Positions 18,944-31,908 of a DNA stretch of 64,000 nucleotides are shown here, piece after piece. The notes under the pieces are model-generated. The model did no database searches and had not been told where the DNA came from. It was given only the letters and a program-made list of their open reading frames with translations. The DNA is taken from assembly GCF_000241955.1 (NCBI RefSeq), contig NC_016818.1, forward strand, positions 4,030,001 through 4,094,000. Direction: 5' to 3'. The DNA comes from Rahnella aquatilis CIP 78.65 = ATCC 33071. Lineage in GTDB: Bacteria > Pseudomonadota > Gammaproteobacteria > Enterobacterales > Enterobacteriaceae. The position numbers and the translations under genes are program-made. Within the stretch, counting starts at the first letter, position 1; every line of letters starts with the position of its first letter.

Positions 18944-21661
18944 TTACTTTTGCAGGCGGCCATGGCATTGTTTGTATTTTTTACCGGAGCCGCACGGACA
19001 GAGATCATTACGGCCTACTTTGCGATCACCAGAGGAAGCAAGACGCGCCGCTTCAGCGACTTCGATTTCCTGCTGATCCTGATGACTCAGTTGTTGCTGA
19101 CGAGCCAGACGTTCAGCTTCTTCACGACGCTGAATTTCCATCGCTTCCACTTCTTCAGGCATACGCACCTGAACTTTGCTTAACACGCTGACCACTTCAT
19201 ATTTCAGAGATTCCAGCATGGCAGCAAACATCGCGAAAGATTCGCGTTTGTATTCCTGCTTAGGATCTTTCTGCGCGTAGCCCCGTAAATGGATACCCTG
19301 ACGCAGGTAATCCATTGCCGCCAGATGCTCTTTCCACAAGGAATCCAGCGTTTGCAGCATCACGCCTTTCTCAAAGTTACGCATCATTTCAGCGCCAACC
19401 ACTTCTTCTTTACGGGCGTAAGATTCTTTTGCGAGTTCCATGATACGCTCGCGCAGGGTTTCTTCATGCAATTCCGGCTCTTTGTCCAGCCACTCTGCAA
19501 TCGGCATTTCCAGCTCGAAGTCTTTCTTCAGACGCTCTTCCAGCCCCTGAACATCCCACATTTCCTCCAGAGATTGTGGCGGAATGTAGCTGTCGATGGT
19601 CGCTTTGAACACATCTTCACGGATGCTGGCGATGGTTTCACTCACGTCAGACACGTCCAGCAATTCGTTACGCTGGCTGTAGATGGCACGACGCTGATCG
19701 CTTGCCACGTCATCGTATTCCAGCAGTTGCTTACGGATATCGAAGTTACGGCTTTCTACTTTACGCTGCGCATTGGCAATCGCTTTGGTCACCCATGGGT
19801 GCTCAATGGCTTCGCCCGGTTTCATACCCAGTTTACGCATCATGCTTGATACACGGTCAGACGCGAAGATACGCATCAGGGCATCTTCCATAGACAGGTA
19901 GAAGCGGGATGAACCGGCATCACCCTGACGACCCGCACGACCGCGCAGCTGGTTATCGATACGACGTGATTCGTGACGCTCAGTACCAATGATGTGTAAA
20001 CCACCTGAAGCCAGAACCGCGTCGTGACGAATCTGCCATGCGGCTTTAATTTCAGCGATTTTCTCGTCGGTGACTTCTTCACCCAGGTTTTCAACTTCAA
20101 CCTGCCAGCTGCCGCCCAGCACGATATCGGTACCACGACCGGCCATATTGGTGGCGATGGTCACTGCGCCTGGCTGGCCAGCCTGCGCGACAATATCCGC
20201 TTCTTTGGCGTGGAATTTGGCGTTCAGAACGCTGTGCGCAATGCCCGCTTTGGTCAGTTCGTTAGAGACAACTTCTGATTTTTCAATGGAAATAGTACCG
20301 ACCAGAACCGGCTGGCCTTTGGCAGTACACTGACGAATATCCTCGATAATCGCGCCAATCTTTTCCATTTCAGTCATGTACACCAGGTCGGCCATATCTT
20401 TACGCACCATAGGGCGGTTAGTAGGCACGACAATGGTATCCAGCTTATAGATAGAGCTGAATTCGAACGCTTCGGTGTCTGCAGTACCGGTCATGCCGGC
20501 CAGTTTTTCGTACAGACGGAAATAGTTCTGGAAAGTAATAGAAGCCAGTGTCTGGTTTTCGTTCTGAATATCCACGCCTTCTTTGGCTTCAACCGCCTGA
20601 TGCAGACCGTCTGACCAGCGACGACCTTGCATGGTACGACCGGTATGTTCGTCGACGATAATGACTTCGCCGTCTTTCACGATGTAATCGACATCACGGG
20701 TGAACAGGACGTGTGCGCGCAGCGCTGCGGTCACGTGATGCATCAGCATGATATTAGTCGGGGAATACAGGGATTCGCCTTCTTCCATAATACCGGCTTC
20801 AACCAGCAGTTCTTCGATCAGGACCAGACCACGTTCGGTCAGGTGAACCTGACGCGCTTTCTCATCAACAGAGAAGTGGCCTTCACCCTGGAAGGAATCG
20901 GAGTCTTCTTTTTCCTGGCGGATCAGTTTAGGGATCAGTTTATCTACGCGGGTGTACATTTCTGAGCTGTCTTCGGCCGGGCCGGAGATGATCAGCGGAG
21001 TACGTGCTTCATCGATCAGGATGGAGTCAACCTCATCCACCAGCGCGTAGTGAAGTTTACGTTGCACACGTTCTTCAGGGCTGAACGCCATGTTGTCGCG
21101 CAGGTAGTCAAAACCGTATTCGTTGTTTGTACCGTAAGTGATATCAGCGGCGTAAGCAGCACGTTTAGCCGGAGAAGGCATACCGGGCAAGTTGATGCCG
21201 ATGCTCAGGCCAAGGAACTCAAACAGCGGACGGTTATTTTCGGCGTCACGCTGTGCCAGATAATCGTTGACGGTAACAACGTGAACGCCCTTGCCGCTCA
21301 ATGCATTCAGGTAAGCTGGCAGGGTTGCGGTCAGCGTTTTACCTTCACCGGTACGCATTTCTGCGATGCAACGTTCGTTCAGTACCATCCCACCCAGCAG
21401 TTGCACATCGAAGTGACGCATGCCGAATACACGTTTACTGGATTCACGGACAACCGCGAAGGCTTCCGGGATCAGATTTTCCAGCACTTCACCTTTTGCC
21501 AGGCGCTCACGGAATTCGTTCGTTTTCGCCTGCAGTTGCTCATCGGTCAGTTTTTGGATTTCAGGTTCCATGCGGTTGATCAGATCAACCACTTTACGCA
21601 TGCGGCGCAATGTGCGGTCGTTACGGCTACCAAAAACTTTGGTCAATAATTTGATTAACAT
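18944..21661 (-). CDS. secA: SecA preprotein translocase ATPase
   Basis: Motor that pushes unfolded preproteins through SecYEG. The 905 residues hold Walker A MRTGEGKT (102-109), the [15 protein letters not shown] motif of NBD1, the preprotein cross-linking region, NBD2 with GRAGRQGD, the helical scaffold, and a C-terminal zinc finger [14 protein letters not shown] that binds SecB. The frame is open 13 codons upstream, but the ATG at 21661 gives [20 protein letters not shown] as in E. coli. It lies 80 nt downstream of secM, whose stalling exposes the secA ribosome site in the E. coli model. Confidence 0.98.
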   Translation of the reverse strand: MLIKLLTKVFGSRNDRTLRRMRKVVDLINRMEPEIQKLTDEQLQAKTNEFRERLAKGEVLENLIPEAFAVVRESSKRVFGMRHFDVQLLGGMVLNERCIAEMRTGEGKTLTATLPAYLNALSGKGVHVVTVNDYLAQRDAENNRPLFEFLGLSIGINLPGMPSPAKRAAYAADITYGTNNEYGFDYLRDNMAFSPEERVQRKLHYALVDEVDSILIDEARTPLIISGPAEDSSEMYTRVDKLIPKLIRQEKEDSDSFQGEGHFSVDEKARQVHLTERGLVLIEELLVEAGIMEEGESLYSPTNIMLMHHVTAALRAHVLFTRDVDYIVKDGEVIIVDEHTGRTMQGRRWSDGLHQAVEAKEGVDIQNENQTLASITFQNYFRLYEKLAGMTGTADTEAFEFSSIYKLDTIVVPTNRPMVRKDMADLVYMTEMEKIGAIIEDIRQCTAKGQPVLVGTISIEKSEVVSNELTKAGIAHSVLNAKFHAKEADIVAQAGQPGAVTIATNMAGRGTDIVLGGSWQVEVENLGEEVTDEKIAEIKAAWQIRHDAVLASGGLHIIGTERHESRRIDNQLRGRAGRQGDAGSSRFYLSMEDALMRIFASDRVSSMMRKLGMKPGEAIEHPWVTKAIANAQRKVESRNFDIRKQLLEYDDVASDQRRAIYSQRNELLDVSDVSETIASIREDVFKATIDSYIPPQSLEEMWDVQGLEERLKKDFELEMPIAEWLDKEPELHEETLRERIMELAKESYARKEEVVGAEMMRNFEKGVMLQTLDSLWKEHLAAMDYLRQGIHLRGYAQKDPKQEYKRESFAMFAAMLESLKYEVVSVLSKVQVRMPEEVEAMEIQRREEAERLARQQQLSHQDQQEIEVAEAARLASSGDRKVGRNDLCPCGSGKKYKQCHGRLQK

Positions 21662-21741
21662 AGTGCTTAATATCTCTTGGAGGCCACCAAATGCAGCCAA
21701 TAATTTGTTGATTTATAAATAGAGTTTAGGATTACAGTCTG

Positions 21742-22269
21742 TTAAATCAGAGAGGACGGGCCGGCACGAATGCCTTGCACCTGTGCTAACCACAGGCCGG
21801 TTTGATGCGATGAAGCAAGAGGGAGAAATGGCTGTTGCGTCTGACGGATGATAACCGGAGGTTTAGGCTCATGGGTCAGCAAAGCATTAAGGGTAACCAG
21901 CAACGCAAGTTGCTGAACATGCAGCGGCTCGGCTTTCTGCATTTCTGCTTCCGGCTGCGCTACGGTGTAAACTACCTGCGGGGCCAAAGCAAAAGAAAGG
22001 TGACGGATGACCGTGCGTAATGCATGCTGTTGCCAGTAATCAACACCGAAAGACGGGCGGCGGTTCGCCTGGAGTAATGCAAGATTACTCAGCCCTGTAC
22101 TGGCGATGTTAAGACGGTTTAGACTTGAGGACGTATTGGGAACCGCTGGCAGTTCCGTTTGCGACAGATTCGTGGACACGCCAAGGCTTGCCGCGACCAT
22201 CCCCAACAGGAGATGCGGCCAAAAATACCTTCTGCCAAATTGTCGCCAACGATTTAGAATACCAATCAC
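21742..22269 (-). CDS. secM: Secretion monitor SecM
   Basis: Regulatory secretory peptide: ribosomes stall near its end unless SecA pulls the chain, and stalling raises secA translation. The 175 residues open with a long signal region ([20 protein letters not shown], then MVAASLG) nearly identical to E. coli. Near the C-terminus is the arrest core [14 protein letters not shown]. Trp, Gly-Ile-Arg-Ala-Gly-Pro are kept, but the position of E. coli Phe150 is His and Ile156 is Leu. The start is GTG, as in E. coli. Upstream, the divergent DUF721 gene begins only 26 bp away. Confidence 0.95.
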   Translation of the reverse strand: MIGILNRWRQFGRRYFWPHLLLGMVAASLGVSTNLSQTELPAVPNTSSSLNRLNIASTGLSNLALLQANRRPSFGVDYWQQHALRTVIRHLSFALAPQVVYTVAQPEAEMQKAEPLHVQQLALLVTLNALLTHEPKPPVIIRQTQQPFLPLASSHQTGLWLAQVQGIRAGPSSLI

Positions 22270-22295
22270 AAGTTTACAATCCGCCGGAGCCCATC

Positions 22296-22820
22296 ATGCG
22301 CGATAGTCGCCCACAATTATTAGATATCCTGTTCGATGATGCCTCTTCGACTGAGCAAAGCCCGCTGCGTATTGTTCAACAGCGTGCGGCAGCGTTATTG
22401 AAACTCAACCGCGCAGTGAAAGGTCTGTTACCGGCACCCATGCAACCATGGTGTCGCGTCGGTAATTATCGACAGGGAGTTTTAGTACTTGAAATAGCTA
22501 ATGCCAGCTGGATGATGCGCTTACGCTATGAACAACCTGCATTACTCTCTGCACTTCGAGCGCAAATTCTACCATCATTGTCATCAATCGACATCAGGAT
22601 TAATCCTTCGCTCATGGCGAAAATGGAAAATGCTTCGCAGATTGCGATTAAAAATAAAGCGATCGCGTCAGAATCTATGCCAGTCAGACACTTGAGTGCG
22701 CAGAGCGCAGAAGAATTAAGGGGACTTGCGAGCCGGAGCCCGGAAAAACTCAGAAAGGCTTTAGAACGACTGGCTGGATTGGCCGGAGAGAGTGCCAGGC
22801 CAACCAGTCGTAATAAATAA
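22296..22820 (+). CDS. DUF721/DciA-family protein
   Basis: A 174-residue protein of the DUF721 family, whose best-known members (DciA) load or activate the replicative helicase in bacteria without DnaC. The N-terminal half has the typical pattern LLKLNRAVKGLLP, WCRVGNYRQGVLVLEIANASWMMRLRYEQPALLSALR with an alpha/beta (KH-like) fold signature. The C-terminal part is polar and ends RPTSRNK. ATG at 22296 follows CCGGAG at 6 nt; the open frame upstream lies antisense to secM and is ignored. E. coli K-12 has no gene here. Role in an organism expected to have DnaC is unclear. Confidence 0.85.
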   Translation: MRDSRPQLLDILFDDASSTEQSPLRIVQQRAAALLKLNRAVKGLLPAPMQPWCRVGNYRQGVLVLEIANASWMMRLRYEQPALLSALRAQILPSLSSIDIRINPSLMAKMENASQIAIKNKAIASESMPVRHLSAQSAEELRGLASRSPEKLRKALERLAGLAGESARPTSRNK

Positions 22821-22834
22821 TACCAAAGTACCGA

Positions 22835-23809
<975 letters not shown>

Positions 23810-23851
23810 CGGGACAGTTTAGCACAAAGAGCGGAGATCCTACAATTCGGA

Positions 23852-25006
23852 CTAGTCTGCCTGCTTACGCAGGAAGGCCGGAATGTCCAGATAGTCGGGC
23901 TCTTTATTGGATTGCGCACTTTGATCATTGACCACTTTCGCCGCGGGTTTCGTTTCCTGCGGCAACGGAGACATTCCGTGCTGCTGGTAACGGTGATCCA
24001 TGACTGGCTGGCTGGCTGGCTTATTGGTCACCAAAGTGATCTCAGGACGTTTGTCCATGCCGATACCGGTTGCAACCACAGTCACACGCAACTCGTCGTT
24101 CATTTCCGGGTCAAGAGACGTACCGATAACTACAGTGGCGTTATCTGATGCGAAAGCACGGATGGTGTTACCCACAGTCTCGAATTCATCCAGACGCAGG
24201 TCGAAGCCCGCAGTGATGTTGACCAGAACGCCGCGCGCACCGGACAAATCGATGTCTTCCAGCAGCGGGCTGGAAATCGCCATTTCAGCGGCTTCTTCAG
24301 CACGGTCTTCACCACACGCCACACCGGAGCCCATCATGGCATAACCCATTTCGGACATGACAGTGCGCACGTCAGCAAAGTCGACGTTCATCAGACCCGG
24401 ACGGGTGATCAGCTCAGCGATACCCTGCACCGCACCTTTCAGCACGTCGTTAGCCGCACCGAAGGCGTCCAGCAGAGAGATACCACGACCCAGCACTTTT
24501 AACAGCTTGTCGTTAGGGATAGTGATCAGGGAGTCCACATGTTTGGACAACTCAGCAATACCCTGTTCCGCGAATGCCATGCGCTTTTTGCCTTCGAAGT
24601 TGAAAGGCTTAGTCACAACAGCAACAGTCAGGATACCCAAATCTTTAGCTACTTCAGCAACCACGGGTGCGGCACCGGTACCAGTACCGCCGCCCATACC
24701 CGCTGCGATAAAGACCATGTCAGCACCTTCAAGCGCAGCGCGCAGGGCTTCACGGTCTTCTTCTGCAGAATTGCGACCCACTTCCGGGTTCGCACCAGCA
24801 CCCAGACCTTTGGTAATACCGCTACCGATCTGAATCGTCTGGCCTACTGCCGTTTTACGCAACGCCTGAGCGTCTGTGTTAACGGCAAAGAATTCAACAC
24901 CTTCGATGCGCTCACGCACCATGTGTTCGACAGCATTACCGCCGCCACCACCGACGCCGATGACTTTAATCACCGCGTCATTGGTCAGTTCCATAGGTTC
25001 AAACAT
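23852..25006 (-). CDS. ftsZ: Cell division GTPase FtsZ
   Basis: Tubulin homologue that forms the Z ring. The 384 residues have the GTP-binding signature GGGTGTG (105-111), the T7 synergy loop region [11 protein letters not shown], a variable linker after about residue 316 and the conserved C-terminal peptide [14 protein letters not shown], which binds FtsA, ZipA and ZapD. Length and sequence match E. coli (383). It follows ftsA by 71 bp; that gap contains an 8-bp hairpin just before the ribosome site. Confidence 0.99.
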   Translation of the reverse strand: MFEPMELTNDAVIKVIGVGGGGGNAVEHMVRERIEGVEFFAVNTDAQALRKTAVGQTIQIGSGITKGLGAGANPEVGRNSAEEDREALRAALEGADMVFIAAGMGGGTGTGAAPVVAEVAKDLGILTVAVVTKPFNFEGKKRMAFAEQGIAELSKHVDSLITIPNDKLLKVLGRGISLLDAFGAANDVLKGAVQGIAELITRPGLMNVDFADVRTVMSEMGYAMMGSGVACGEDRAEEAAEMAISSPLLEDIDLSGARGVLVNITAGFDLRLDEFETVGNTIRAFASDNATVVIGTSLDPEMNDELRVTVVATGIGMDKRPEITLVTNKPASQPVMDHRYQQHGMSPLPQETKPAAKVVNDQSAQSNKEPDYLDIPAFLRKQAD

Positions 25007-25035
25007 AGTTTCTCTCCGTTTTGTGCCTGTCGCGT

Positions 25036-25066
25036 CGGGATCAAAAACCTGAACAGCATGATCCCG
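25036..25066 (-). other. Hairpin in ftsA-ftsZ spacer
   Basis: Perfect 8-bp arms CGGGATCA (25036-25043) and TGATCCCG (25059-25066) enclose a 15-nt loop, 30 nt upstream of the ftsZ ATG on the minus strand. It could influence mRNA processing or translation of ftsZ relative to ftsA. No T-run, so not an intrinsic terminator. Confidence 0.55.
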
Positions 25067-25077
25067 TTGTTAAAACA

Positions 25078-26334
25078 TTAAAACTCTTTTCTCAGCCAGC
25101 TGTTGATTCGTTTGAACCAGTTGCCCACTGAGGCGCGTTTTTCCACTTCGGCCTCACCGCTCAGGTGAGACTCCTTCCCGTAGTGCAGCAGCCCTACAGC
25201 CGTTGAGTAGTAAGGTTCCTGCGCATAATCTGTCAGCCCGGTGATGTTCAGGGGTTGCCCGATACGCACCTGGGTATGGAATACCCGCTGCGCACAAGCT
25301 GCCAGACCATCAATTTGTGCTGCACCGCCTGTCAGAACAATACCGGCGGCCAGATGATGTTTTACGCCTTGCTGACGTAACTGCTCCTGCAATTGCAAAA
25401 TTTCGTCGTTCACTAAATTCAGCAATTCTGTGTAACGGGGCTCGATAACTTCAGCCAGTGTCTGACGCTGCAGACTGCGTGGTGGACGTCCACCGACGCT
25501 CGGCACTTCGACGTTCTCGTCTTTGCCGACAATCGATCCTAATGCACAACCGTGGCGAACTTTGATCGCTTCAGCATCGGTAGGTGGCGTTCCAAACGCA
25601 TAAGCGATGTCGCTGGTAACCACATTCCCGGCATAAGGAATGACCTTAGTATGACGTAGTGCGCCGCCGGTATAAACCGCGATATCCATGGTTCCACCAC
25701 CAATATCCACGACACAAACCCCTAATTCACGCTCATCTTCGGTCAGAACGGCATAACTGGCTGCCAGACCGGCAAAAATCAGCTGGTCAACTTTCAAGCC
25801 ACAGCGTTCAACCGCTTTCACAATGTTCTTCGCCATATCGTTATGGCAGGTAATCAGGTGAACTTTAGCCTGCATACGCACACCGGAAAGTCCGACCGGA
25901 TTTTTAATCCCTTCCTGATAATCAATGGCATATTCCTGAGGGATCACATGCAGAACCCGATGCTCATCACGCACACGCACCGATTTAGCGGTATGTACCA
26001 CATTCTCTACATCTTCCTGTGTGACTTCCTCTTCTGAAATAGGAACCATCCCTATTTCATTCTGACAACTGATATGTTTACCAGACAAAGCAAGGTAAAC
26101 AGAGGAAATCTGACAATCTGCCATCAGTTCAGCCTGATCGATGGCGCGCTGCACGCACTTCACCACCGATTCCAGGTCATTCACGCCACCCTTGTCCATG
26201 CCACGGGATGGGCAACTGCCCACGCCAATAATATTGACCATGCCATCGGGCAGAACTTCCCCCACCAATGCGGCGACCTTTGCCGTACCGATCTCCAGCC
26301 CAACTACCAGTTTTCTGTCCGTCGACTTGATCAT
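25078..26334 (-). CDS. ftsA: Cell division protein FtsA
   Basis: Actin-like ATPase that tethers FtsZ to the membrane and recruits later division proteins. The 418 residues show the actin-fold phosphate loops ([38 protein letters not shown]) and a C-terminal amphipathic membrane-targeting helix ([14 protein letters not shown]). It overlaps ftsQ by 4 nt (ATGA), implying translational coupling. Confidence 0.98.
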   Translation of the reverse strand: MIKSTDRKLVVGLEIGTAKVAALVGEVLPDGMVNIIGVGSCPSRGMDKGGVNDLESVVKCVQRAIDQAELMADCQISSVYLALSGKHISCQNEIGMVPISEEEVTQEDVENVVHTAKSVRVRDEHRVLHVIPQEYAIDYQEGIKNPVGLSGVRMQAKVHLITCHNDMAKNIVKAVERCGLKVDQLIFAGLAASYAVLTEDERELGVCVVDIGGGTMDIAVYTGGALRHTKVIPYAGNVVTSDIAYAFGTPPTDAEAIKVRHGCALGSIVGKDENVEVPSVGGRPPRSLQRQTLAEVIEPRYTELLNLVNDEILQLQEQLRQQGVKHHLAAGIVLTGGAAQIDGLAACAQRVFHTQVRIGQPLNITGLTDYAQEPYYSTAVGLLHYGKESHLSGEAEVEKRASVGNWFKRINSWLRKEF

Positions 26335-27167
26335 TGTTGTTTAGCCTGTGCCTGATTCTGTTGCTGATTACTGTTTTGCTGGTCAATAAACTCTGGTGCC
26401 CAACCTACCGACGCACCGCTGTCATAACGTAAATCGACATAAGTGATGCGTTTCTTATCGGCTTCAGCCTGTTGCTGGAATCGCGGGTAAAGCTCGATAA
26501 AACGTTGTAAACGTCCCATCCGGTCATCTCTCCCCAATTCCAGCCGGACGTCATTATCCAGAGTTAACTGCCACGAGTGACGTGCACTCATTGCCACTGC
26601 TTTCAACGTGAACTTGCCGGCGGCCAGCGCCTGACTCATCGTTTGAAAGCCCTGCAAAACATCCTGTTCGCTGCCTTCCGGACCGTAAAGCAACGGCATT
26701 TTTTGTTTGACCACACGCTCGGCGGGTATGCTGAAAGATTTGCCATCGGCATCAACCATATGCAGATCATTCCAGTGTGCGACCGGCACATACTCCACGA
26801 GATGTATCTTCAGTTCATTCGGCCATTGCTTACGTACGCTGACCTGTTTTATCCAGGGTAAACGCTCAATCTGCTGCTGAATGACGTTTACATCCTGCGT
26901 CATGAACGTTCCCGGAGCCCCTAAGGACAGAATCGCCTGACGAATATCATCGTTGGTCGTGTAATGCCGTTCCCCGGTGACAACTAACTGGGACAACGGC
27001 AATCGGTTTGCATCCTGCATCCAGCCGACAACGGCCCACGCACTCCATAAAATCGTTCCTACCACCAACAGGAGAAACACGATCCCTGCCAGCTGGCCAC
27101 CGTTACTGCGACGGCCGTTGCTCTCGGCCGTCTCACGCTCTCGGGTATTCAGGGCGGCTTGAGACAT
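26331..27167 (-). CDS. ftsQ: Cell division protein FtsQ
   Basis: Bitopic inner-membrane protein of the FtsQLB divisome complex. The 278 residues have a short cytoplasmic tail, one transmembrane helix ([19 protein letters not shown], about 29-47), a POTRA domain starting near [14 protein letters not shown] and the periplasmic beta domain, then a Gln-rich tail. It starts one nt after ddlB ends and overlaps ftsA by 4 nt. Confidence 0.97.
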   Translation of the reverse strand: MSQAALNTRERETAESNGRRSNGGQLAGIVFLLLVVGTILWSAWAVVGWMQDANRLPLSQLVVTGERHYTTNDDIRQAILSLGAPGTFMTQDVNVIQQQIERLPWIKQVSVRKQWPNELKIHLVEYVPVAHWNDLHMVDADGKSFSIPAERVVKQKMPLLYGPEGSEQDVLQGFQTMSQALAAGKFTLKAVAMSARHSWQLTLDNDVRLELGRDDRMGRLQRFIELYPRFQQQAEADKKRITYVDLRYDSGASVGWAPEFIDQQNSNQQQNQAQAKQQ

Positions 27168-27168
27168 A

Positions 27169-28089
27169 TCAGTCTGCCAGTTCCAGAATACGGAAAACGA
27201 GTTGCGGGAAGCTCAGCCCGGCGTGTTTAGCCGCCATGGGCACCAGACTGTGACTGGTCATTCCCGGCGATGTGTTCACTTCCAGTAAATTGAAGTTGCC
27301 GTCACCATCCTGCATGACGTCGACACGTCCCCAGCCGCTGCAATCGAGCGCCTGATAAGCCTGCAAGGCCAGCGCAGTCAACTGCTGCTCCTGCGCTTCG
27401 CTTAAACCGCTCGGGCAAAAATATTGTGTTTCATCAGACAGATATTTTGCCTGATAGTCATAAAACGTACCGGCTGGCTGGATGCGAATCGATGGCATCA
27501 CCTGATTACCAACAATAGCCACGGTATATTCCGGGCCGCTCAGCCATTTTTCGATCAGTACGTTATCGTCATGACGGAAGCCTTCCTGCAGGGCGGGCAA
27601 CAACTCTTTTTCGGTCGTCACTTTACTCATCCCGACGCTGGAACCTTCACGGCTTGGCTTGACGATCACCGGCAGGCCTAATTCGGCGATTTTTACCGCC
27701 AGAGTGCCCTGCCCTGCCTCCTCAATTTGTGAACGATGCAATGTGACAAACGGCGCAACCGGAAGCCCTAAAGCCTGCCACACCAGTTTGGTGCGGAATT
27801 TATCCATCGTCAGCGCAGAAGCCATCACACCGCTGCCGGTATAGGGTAAACCGATTTGCTCCAGCAAACCCTGCAATGTCCCGTCTTCGCCACCACGACC
27901 GTGAAGTGCGATAAAGACTTTGCTGTACCCTTCTTCCCTGAGAAGCGCCACATTGAACGTTTTGGTATCGATGCCGTGGGCATCAACACCGGATTCGCGT
28001 AAACCAGCCAGCACCGCGGCGCCTGACTGTAATGACACATCGCGTTCTGCGGAAGTACCACCCAACAATACCGCTACTTTCTCAGACAT
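27169..28089 (-). CDS. ddlB: D-alanine--D-alanine ligase B
   Basis: ATP-grasp ligase that makes the D-Ala-D-Ala dipeptide of peptidoglycan precursors. The 306 residues include [43 protein letters not shown] and the metal-binding [13 protein letters not shown] near the end. The ATG at 28089 ([11 protein letters not shown]) is chosen because it aligns with E. coli DdlB. It overlaps the murC stop by 8 nt and has a one-nt gap to ftsQ. Confidence 0.97.
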   Translation of the reverse strand: MSEKVAVLLGGTSAERDVSLQSGAAVLAGLRESGVDAHGIDTKTFNVALLREEGYSKVFIALHGRGGEDGTLQGLLEQIGLPYTGSGVMASALTMDKFRTKLVWQALGLPVAPFVTLHRSQIEEAGQGTLAVKIAELGLPVIVKPSREGSSVGMSKVTTEKELLPALQEGFRHDDNVLIEKWLSGPEYTVAIVGNQVMPSIRIQPAGTFYDYQAKYLSDETQYFCPSGLSEAQEQQLTALALQAYQALDCSGWGRVDVMQDGDGNFNLLEVNTSPGMTSHSLVPMAAKHAGLSFPQLVFRILELAD

Positions 28090-29557
28090 GATGTTCTTCA
28101 CCTTTCTTAACTGGCTGCAGCTTTTGATCTGCCAATTTACGGGCTACTCTGCCGACATTACCGGCGCCCTGAACCAGAACTAAATCGTCACCTTCGAGGA
28201 TTTGCGCCAGACTTTCCGGCACCGCCTCAATATCAGAAACCAAAATCGGATCAAGCTTGCCGCGTGCGCGAATAGTGCGGCACAACGAGCGGCTGTCCGC
28301 GCCCGGGATCGGCGCTTCACCGGCCGGATACACATCCAGCATGATCAGCACATCAACCTGCGAAAGCACGTTGGCGAAATCGTCGTACAAATCGCGGGTA
28401 CGGGTGTAACGGTGCGGCTGAAAGATCATCACCAGGCGCTTGTTTGCCCAGCCCGCACGCGCGGCTTTGATCGTGGCATCCACTTCTGTCGGATGGTGAC
28501 CGTAGTCATCAACCAGCATCGCACTACCCGTTTTACCGTTCACATTTTCCAGCGCGTATTCGCCCAGGAAATCAAAACGTCGTCCGGTACCCTGGAAACC
28601 TGCCAGCGCGCGCAAAATAGCGTCATCGCTGATATTCTCATCAGTCGCTACGGCTACTGCGGCTGCGGCGTTCAGCGCATTGTGACGACCCGGCGCATTC
28701 AGCGTAACGCTTATCAGCGGCAAATCCTGACGGCGCAGCGTGAAGTGCCCTTGCGCGCCCACCTGACGGTAATTTTCGATAACCACATCGGCGTCTTCAC
28801 TGAAACCGTACGTCGTCATATGACGGCCTACGCGTGGGATCAGCTCACGGATCACCGGATCATCAATACACATTACTGCACGCCCGTAGAACGGCAGGTT
28901 ATGCAGAAAATTGATGAACGTTTGTTTCAGGATTTCAAAGTCACCCTGATACGTATCCATATGATCTGCTTCGATGTTGGTCACAATGGCCACCATCGGT
29001 TGCAGATGCAGGAAAGACGCATCGCTTTCGTCTGCTTCAGCAATCAGAAAACGGCTTGAACCCAGACGCGCATGCGTGCCTGCGGCTTTCACTAAGCCAC
29101 CGTTTACAAAGGTCGGATCCAGCCCGGCCTCGGCATAAATACTGGTCACCATCGCCGTGGTGGTGGTTTTACCGTGCGTACCTGCCACAGCGATGCCGTG
29201 ACGAAAACGCATCAGTTCAGCGAGCATTTCTGCGCGGCGGATCACCGGAATACGGGCTTCACGCGCCGCGACAATTTCCGGGTTATCGGATGAAATCGCG
29301 GTGGAAACTACCACTACACTCGCATCCAGCACGTTCTCAGGGCGATGATTGAAATAAATCGTCGCGCCCAGTGCAGTCAGTTGCTGAGTCACCGCGTTAG
29401 GTGCTAAATCAGAACCGCTGATCTGATAGCCTTCATTGGCCAACACTTCGGCGATACCACCCATGCCGGCACCACCGATGCCAACAAAGTGAATGTGCCG
29501 GACACGATGCATCTCGGGCACGAAGGTACGCAGTTTCGCCAATTGTTGTGTATTCAC
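28082..29557 (-). CDS. murC: UDP-N-acetylmuramate--L-alanine ligase
   Basis: Adds L-Ala to UDP-MurNAc, the first step of stem-peptide assembly. From the GTG at 29557 the protein is 491 residues ([16 protein letters not shown]), the E. coli length. An in-frame GTG four codons earlier (29569) is the alternative; neither has a clear ribosome site, so the start is uncertain. Motifs include the nucleotide-binding [12 protein letters not shown], the ATP loop [11 protein letters not shown] and the catalytic stretch ADESDASFL. It lies 78 bp downstream of murG and overlaps ddlB. Confidence 0.95.
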   Translation of the reverse strand: MNTQQLAKLRTFVPEMHRVRHIHFVGIGGAGMGGIAEVLANEGYQISGSDLAPNAVTQQLTALGATIYFNHRPENVLDASVVVVSTAISSDNPEIVAAREARIPVIRRAEMLAELMRFRHGIAVAGTHGKTTTTAMVTSIYAEAGLDPTFVNGGLVKAAGTHARLGSSRFLIAEADESDASFLHLQPMVAIVTNIEADHMDTYQGDFEILKQTFINFLHNLPFYGRAVMCIDDPVIRELIPRVGRHMTTYGFSEDADVVIENYRQVGAQGHFTLRRQDLPLISVTLNAPGRHNALNAAAAVAVATDENISDDAILRALAGFQGTGRRFDFLGEYALENVNGKTGSAMLVDDYGHHPTEVDATIKAARAGWANKRLVMIFQPHRYTRTRDLYDDFANVLSQVDVLIMLDVYPAGEAPIPGADSRSLCRTIRARGKLDPILVSDIEAVPESLAQILEGDDLVLVQGAGNVGRVARKLADQKLQPVKKGEEHHV

Positions 29558-29635
29558 GTTTTTATTCACTATTTCAGGTTACTGATTAATCCGTTTCTTA
29601 CGGCTGGGACCACAGACTGCATGGCCCGTTCAATT

Positions 29636-30703
29636 TCATTTTTTGCTGGCGGCAACCACTTCTGCGGCAACACGCTCTGTCGCATCAGGGATGGCAGCGG
29701 CACGTGCGGCCATCGCCATTTCCAGCAGATGGGTTCTGTCCCATCCGGCCATCACATCAGCGACGGCGGCGGCACTAAAATCTTTCTGCTCGATAATCTT
29801 CGCTGCCCCGGCTTTCTCCAGCGGTAGCGCATTCCAGTACTGCTGGCGGTCTTTGTGCTGGAAAGGCACAAAAATGGCCGGTAAACCGGCGGCGGCAATC
29901 TCGCTGACCGTTAATGCACCGGAGCGACAAAGCACCACATCAGCCCAGGCATACGCCTCTGCCATGTCATCAATGAATTCGGTCACGTTATGCAGCGTCT
30001 GACCGGCTTTTTCATAAGCCTGATTCACTGACTCAAGCGCACCTTTACCGACCTGATGCCACAACGTAATTTTGTCACCCATCAGCGCCGCCACTTCCGG
30101 CATGGTCTGATTAAGGACCCGCGCGCCCTGACTGCCACCGATCACTAATACACGGATCGGGCCTTCACGTCCGGCCAGCCGGGTTTGTGGTAATTCCAGC
30201 GCCAGTACGTCGGTACGTACCGGATTGCCCACAACGTCAGCATGTGGAAATGCCCCCGGAAACGCCTGCAATACTTTTTTAGCAATGTGCGACAAACCTT
30301 TATTGGTCATGCCGGCAATGCCATTTTGCTCGTGTAATACCACCGGAATGCCCAGTGACCAGGCTGCCAGCCCACCGGGGCCAGACACATATCCGCCCAT
30401 GCCTAATACCACATCAGGCTGGAAGCGTTTCATGATGGCCTTCGCCTGACGCCACGCATGATATATGCGAACCGGTGCCGTTAGTTGCGCTTTCAGACCT
30501 TTCCCACGCAATCCGGCGATTTTAATGAAATCAATCTCGATCCCATGTTTTGGAACCAAATCCGCTTCCATTCGGTCTGCTGTACCCAGCCAGCGAACTT
30601 CCCAACCTTGCGCGATAAGATGATGGGCCACTGCCAGTCCAGGGAAAACATGCCCCCCGGTACCACCTGCCATCACCATTAAACGCCGGGTATTGCCACT
30701 CAT
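29636..30703 (-). CDS. murG: Lipid II synthase (UDP-GlcNAc transferase MurG)
   Basis: Membrane-associated glycosyltransferase that adds GlcNAc to lipid I, giving lipid II, on the cytoplasmic face. The 355 residues match E. coli and contain [14 protein letters not shown] (donor loop), [13 protein letters not shown] and [22 protein letters not shown], the UDP-GlcNAc signature. It overlaps ftsW by 4 nt (ATGA). Confidence 0.98.
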   Translation of the reverse strand: MSGNTRRLMVMAGGTGGHVFPGLAVAHHLIAQGWEVRWLGTADRMEADLVPKHGIEIDFIKIAGLRGKGLKAQLTAPVRIYHAWRQAKAIMKRFQPDVVLGMGGYVSGPGGLAAWSLGIPVVLHEQNGIAGMTNKGLSHIAKKVLQAFPGAFPHADVVGNPVRTDVLALELPQTRLAGREGPIRVLVIGGSQGARVLNQTMPEVAALMGDKITLWHQVGKGALESVNQAYEKAGQTLHNVTEFIDDMAEAYAWADVVLCRSGALTVSEIAAAGLPAIFVPFQHKDRQQYWNALPLEKAGAAKIIEQKDFSAAAVADVMAGWDRTHLLEMAMAARAAAIPDATERVAAEVVAASKK

Positions 30704-31908
30704 CGGGCACTCCTTACAAACGCCTGGGCTTTTGCCAGCCGCGTTTCAAAATCCACTCGCAGCAATAACACGATTGCCGTCGACATAATTAACAGGCTCG
30801 AACCACCGTAACTGATGAGCGGCAGTGTCAGGCCTTTAGTGGGCAACATGCCCGCCGCAGCCCCGACGTTAACCAACGCCTGGAAGCTAAACCACACGCC
30901 AATTGAACAGGCTAAAAACCCGGAAAAACGCTGGTCGGTTTCTAACGCCCGACGCCCGATAGACATGGCACGAAAAGCGACGAAGAATACCATTAACAGG
31001 GCGAGAACCACACCGAAATACCCCAATTCCTCGCCTAAAATGGAGAAGATAAAGTCGGTGTGTGCTTCAGGTAAATACTCCAGTTTCTGGACGGAATTAC
31101 CTAAACCTTGTCCCCAAAATTCACCTCGACCAAATGCCATCAGTGACTGGGTTAACTGGTAGCCGCTACCAAACGGATCTGCCCATGGATTCCAGAACGA
31201 TGTCACGCGGCGCATACGGTATGGCTCGGCAAGAACCAGCAGTACCACAGCGAATACGCCCGAACCGATAATGGCCAGGAACTGCCACATCTTTGCCCCC
31301 GCCAGGAATAACATCGCCAGCGTGGTGATGAACAGTACAACCACCGTACCAAGGTCCGGCTGAGCCAACAGCAAGACGGCCAGCACGACCATCACACCCA
31401 TCGGTTTGCAGAAGCCCCAAAAGTTACTGCGCACTTCATCCACTTTGCGCACCAGATAGCTGGCGAGGTAGCAGAATAGTGACAACTTGGAGAACTCGGC
31501 TGGCTGAATACGCAGCGGCCCGAGAGAAATCCAGCGTGATGCCCCGTTAACCGAGCTGCCCACCACCAGTACCACCAGCAGCATGATGACCGAGAGCAGC
31601 AGCAGGACGTTGCTGTACTTCTGCCAGACCGCCATCGGGACACGTAATGTCACCAGCGATAAACCAAAAGCCAGACCGAGATAAATCGCATCACGTTTAG
31701 CAAACAAAAACGGATCGTCTGCCAGACGCTGGCCAATCGGCATCGACGCCGATGTCACCATCACGAAGCCGACGATAGCCAGCCCGAAGGTCAGCCACAG
31801 CAAAGTCCGGTCATACAACACCAGTGTGACGGACTCGCTTTCTTTGGCACCCATCACCCAGTCATTAAATTTGCCGACGAGGCTCAGGCCGGGGATCCGA
31901 ATCCTCAT
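30700..31908 (-). CDS. ftsW: SEDS peptidoglycan polymerase FtsW
   Basis: Septal peptidoglycan glycosyltransferase of the SEDS family, working with FtsI. The 402 residues have about ten membrane segments and the SEDS signature [13 protein letters not shown] with the conserved region [19 protein letters not shown], and later [17 protein letters not shown]. coli FtsW is 414 residues; this N-terminus is shorter. The start is the ATG at 31908, sharing one base with the murD stop (TGATG); a TTG one codon upstream is less likely. Confidence 0.97.
   Translation of the reverse strand: MRIRIPGLSLVGKFNDWVMGAKESESVTLVLYDRTLLWLTFGLAIVGFVMVTSASMPIGQRLADDPFLFAKRDAIYLGLAFGLSLVTLRVPMAVWQKYSNVLLLLSVIMLLVVLVVGSSVNGASRWISLGPLRIQPAEFSKLSLFCYLASYLVRKVDEVRSNFWGFCKPMGVMVVLAVLLLAQPDLGTVVVLFITTLAMLFLAGAKMWQFLAIIGSGVFAVVLLVLAEPYRMRRVTSFWNPWADPFGSGYQLTQSLMAFGRGEFWGQGLGNSVQKLEYLPEAHTDFIFSILGEELGYFGVVLALLMVFFVAFRAMSIGRRALETDQRFSGFLACSIGVWFSFQALVNVGAAAGMLPTKGLTLPLISYGGSSLLIMSTAIVLLLRVDFETRLAKAQAFVRSAR

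Noticed and set aside
19289..21649. Several 100-200 codon open frames antisense to secA
   Set aside because: All lie fully inside the conserved secA gene, start without ribosome sites and lack domains.
22125..22295. Upstream extension of the DUF721 gene by 57 codons
   Set aside because: That part is antisense to the conserved secM signal region, while ATG 22296 has a good ribosome site and family length.
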